Shown here: positions 6,652-8,228 of the stretch, piece by piece | Position numbering within the stretch: the first letter of the stretch is position 1 | Layout of the letters: each line of letters starts with the position of its first letter | Assembly: GCA_015228995.1 (NCBI GenBank) | Contig: JADGCM010000076.1 | Coordinates: 1-8,228, forward strand | Source: Magnetococcales bacterium | Lineage (GTDB): Bacteria > Pseudomonadota > Magnetococcia > Magnetococcales > JADGCH01 | Reading direction: 5' to 3' | Length of the DNA: 8,228 bases | The notes under the pieces: generated by a model | Databases searched by the model: none | The model's input: the letters and a program-made list of their open reading frames with translations, nothing else | Told to the model about the DNA's origin: nothing | Translations under genes and position numbers: made by a program

Positions 6652-7228
6652 GACTCTTCCATCCCTTCGGTATCACAATCCTGACCTGTTTCAGCACACT
6701 CACCGAACGATTCTCTGGATTGAGCTGTAACCCCACTCCCGACAGACGACCTTTACTCCCCTCTAAGACAAAACGCGACGGCGTGTGCAATAGCTGCCGC
6801 TTGGGATCAAAATGAAGCTGCTCGGTCAACAACAGATGACCCTGCTCGTCGTTGGCATGCACCGCACCCGAAAAGGTCATCGCCCGCGTCTCCTGCTCCA
6901 CACGTCCACCACAAGCGGCGATGGATAGATCCCCGCCATCGTTGCGTTCATCCACACGCCGATAGATGGTCAAATCGGGCTGGGACACCGCAACCACATC
7001 GTCAGCTTGATGGATCGCCCGTTCGGCACGCATATCCCAGCGAACCACATCACCATCGTATTGCACCAAGTGAATACCGGTCAGCTGCAAACGACTCGGT
7101 TGCTGCTGTTGCTGTTCTGGCACACCCGCATCACTCCCTCTACCCTCCGGGTTATACAACTTCCATGCCACAATTGCAACAATTATTCCAGAACTGATTA
7201 AAAACAAATACTTGCGATAACGCCTCAT
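6644..7228 (-). CDS. lptC: LPS export protein LptC, inner-membrane anchored
   Basis: LptC is the bitopic inner-membrane protein that receives LPS from LptB2FG and hands it to LptA in the periplasm. The 194-residue product (191 in E. coli) has a basic N-terminus MRRYRK and a single membrane anchor (about 7-22, YLFLISSGIIVAIVAW). A short linker with five glutamines (EQQQQQPS, 38-45) follows, then a beta-rich domain with alternating polar and hydrophobic residues: LQLTGIHLVQYDGDVVRWDMRAERA (47-71), VSQPDLTIYR, LLLTEQLHFDPKRQLLHTP (132-150) and GRLSGVGLQLNPENRSV (160-176). These are typical LptC features, though the family is weakly conserved, so context matters. ATG 7228 overlaps the kdsD stop (ATGA, 4 bases) and has AGGA about 10 bases upstream within the kdsD end. 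Confidence 0.93.
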   Translation of the reverse strand: MRRYRKYLFLISSGIIVAIVAWKLYNPEGRGSDAGVPEQQQQQPSRLQLTGIHLVQYDGDVVRWDMRAERAIHQADDVVAVSQPDLTIYRRVDERNDGGDLSIAACGGRVEQETRAMTFSGAVHANDEQGHLLLTEQLHFDPKRQLLHTPSRFVLEGSKGRLSGVGLQLNPENRSVSVLKQVRIVIPKGWKSLV

Positions 7229-8214
7229 TCTGATAGGTCCTGATTACCTAAACCGGCTGACAATAACGTATGCAAATGTATGACACCTGTCACCATTCCG
7301 ACATCATCGACGATAAACAAACAGGTAATTTTGTGACTCTCCATGCAGCGCAAAGCCTCTACTGCTAAGGCATCTCCAGCAATCTTTTTCGGATTAACGG
7401 TCATGATAGCGGCACTGTGCCGAGACAACAGAGCCGCATCTGTTTCGAGATGGCGCCGTATATCGCCGTCGGTGATAATACCGACCAACCGCCGCTCCTC
7501 ATCCAAGACACCCGTCATACCTAGATGCTTACGCGTCATTTGCCACAGTGCCTGCTGCACCAAATCACTGCCCTGCACCAATGGGATGTCCTCGCCACAC
7601 AGCATGAGATCAGAGACATGCAGCAGCAGCCGTCGTCCCAAATGCCCACCTGGATGCAACAGGGCAAATTGTTCCTGTCTAAAACCACGCTGCTGTAACA
7701 ACACTACCGCCAGCGCATCCCCCATCGCCAATGCCACGGTGGTCGAACTGGTAGGAGCCAACCCCAGCGAGCAGGCCTCACGGGCCACGGCAACATCCAG
7801 CACCACATCGCTCATACGCGCCAAGGTTGAGTGAGGCCGACCAATGAGGCTCACCAGCGGCACACCCAGCCGCTTGATGCTCGGCAGTAAGGTGAGTAAT
7901 TCCCAGGTCTCGCCGCTGTTGGACAGGGCTAACACTAAATCTGATGAGGTAAGGATACCGATATCGCCGTGGCTTGCCTCGGCGGGATGGAGGAATAAGG
8001 CGGGCGTTCCGGTGCTAGACAACGTCGCCGCTATCTTACGCCCAATGAGGCCGGATTTGCCCATACCGGTTACGACCACTCGACCGCGACAGGCTAGCAA
8101 CAGCCGTATGGCCGCCACAAAACGCTCGTCCAGCCGCGACGCCGCTGCAACAACCGCCTCAGCTTCCAACCGTAACGCCGCCGCGGCGCTGGCTATGATC
8201 TCGGTGGCCTCCAC
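7225..8214 (-). CDS. kdsD: Arabinose 5-phosphate isomerase KdsD (KpsF/GutQ family)
   Basis: KdsD interconverts ribulose 5-phosphate and arabinose 5-phosphate, the first step to Kdo, the inner-core LPS sugar. The 329-residue product matches the E. coli length (328). The sugar isomerase (SIS) domain holds VVVTGMGKSGLIGRK (46-60), HPAEASHGDIGIL (76-88), LSNSGET (97-103), REACSLGLAPTSSTT (145-159) and LLHPGGHLG (185-193). The four active residues reported for the E. coli enzyme (K59, E111, E152, H193) align with K53, E105, E146 and H187 here, all at a constant offset of six. Two CBS domains follow, at about 200-258 (MTGVLDEERRLVGIITDGDIRR) and 268-324 (VGMVTGVIHLHTLLSAG). GTG 8214 is the start: a TAG lies in frame two codons upstream and no better start follows. 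That TAG may end an upstream gene outside the window. It is the first visible gene of the LPS operon. GutQ- or KpsF-type paralogs share these motifs, but the lpt context favours KdsD. Confidence 0.95.
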   Translation of the reverse strand: MEATEIIASAAAALRLEAEAVVAAASRLDERFVAAIRLLLACRGRVVVTGMGKSGLIGRKIAATLSSTGTPALFLHPAEASHGDIGILTSSDLVLALSNSGETWELLTLLPSIKRLGVPLVSLIGRPHSTLARMSDVVLDVAVAREACSLGLAPTSSTTVALAMGDALAVVLLQQRGFRQEQFALLHPGGHLGRRLLLHVSDLMLCGEDIPLVQGSDLVQQALWQMTRKHLGMTGVLDEERRLVGIITDGDIRRHLETDAALLSRHSAAIMTVNPKKIAGDALAVEALRCMESHKITCLFIVDDVGMVTGVIHLHTLLSAGLGNQDLSE

Positions 8215-8228
8215 GGGCTAACCATCCC

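Noticed and set aside
7343..8221. Two plus-strand frames opposite kdsD
   Set aside because: Low-complexity Ser/Thr/Arg-rich antisense translations of the well-supported kdsD gene.

Overview
The window reads as a gap-free piece of a Gram-negative, probably proteobacterial, chromosome. It carries genes for lipopolysaccharide (LPS) synthesis and export, sigma-54, a type IV (MSHA-like) pilus platform protein, and a tRNA-modifying radical SAM enzyme. No mobile element, CRISPR array, tRNA or rRNA is visible. The species cannot be fixed from sequence alone. The kdsD-lptC-lptA-lptB-rpoN-rapZ block points to Proteobacteria. An arginine instead of lysine in the RapZ P-loop recalls alphaproteobacterial RapZ, while an MSHA-type GspF protein recalls other proteobacterial groups. 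A deep-branching lineage near Alphaproteobacteria (for example Magnetococcia-like) is a low-confidence guess.

Plus strand, 1-2948: three genes run left to right. They are the 3' part of an MshG-like inner-membrane platform protein (cut by the window edge), an unrecognised membrane protein of about 186 residues, and an MtaB-type tRNA methylthiotransferase. The membrane gene and mtaB overlap in a TGATG, so they are probably translated together.

Minus strand, 8214-2869: six genes form one tightly packed operon read right to left: kdsD, lptC, lptA, lptB, rpoN, rapZ. Four of the five junctions overlap by 4 or 8 bases; only lptB-rpoN has a gap (39 bases). KdsD makes arabinose 5-phosphate for the Kdo sugar of LPS. 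LptC, LptA and LptB are parts of the machine that extracts LPS from the inner membrane and carries it across the periplasm. RpoN is sigma-54. RapZ, in enterobacteria, controls amino-sugar precursor supply through small RNAs. The operon therefore links envelope precursor synthesis, LPS export and envelope-related regulation. Compared with the well-known E. coli layout, kdsC is absent between kdsD and lptC, and hpf and ptsN are absent between rpoN and rapZ.

The two operons converge and overlap tail to tail by 80 bases (2869-2948). The overlapped RapZ end looks conserved, so the extra MtaB tail is probably the newer coding sequence. I found no convincing undescribed system. The most useful leads are the uncharacterised membrane gene beside mshG and mtaB, the antisense coding overlap, and the altered operon content. 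All coding bases are accounted for and no gene-free stretch exceeds about 40 bases inside the window.
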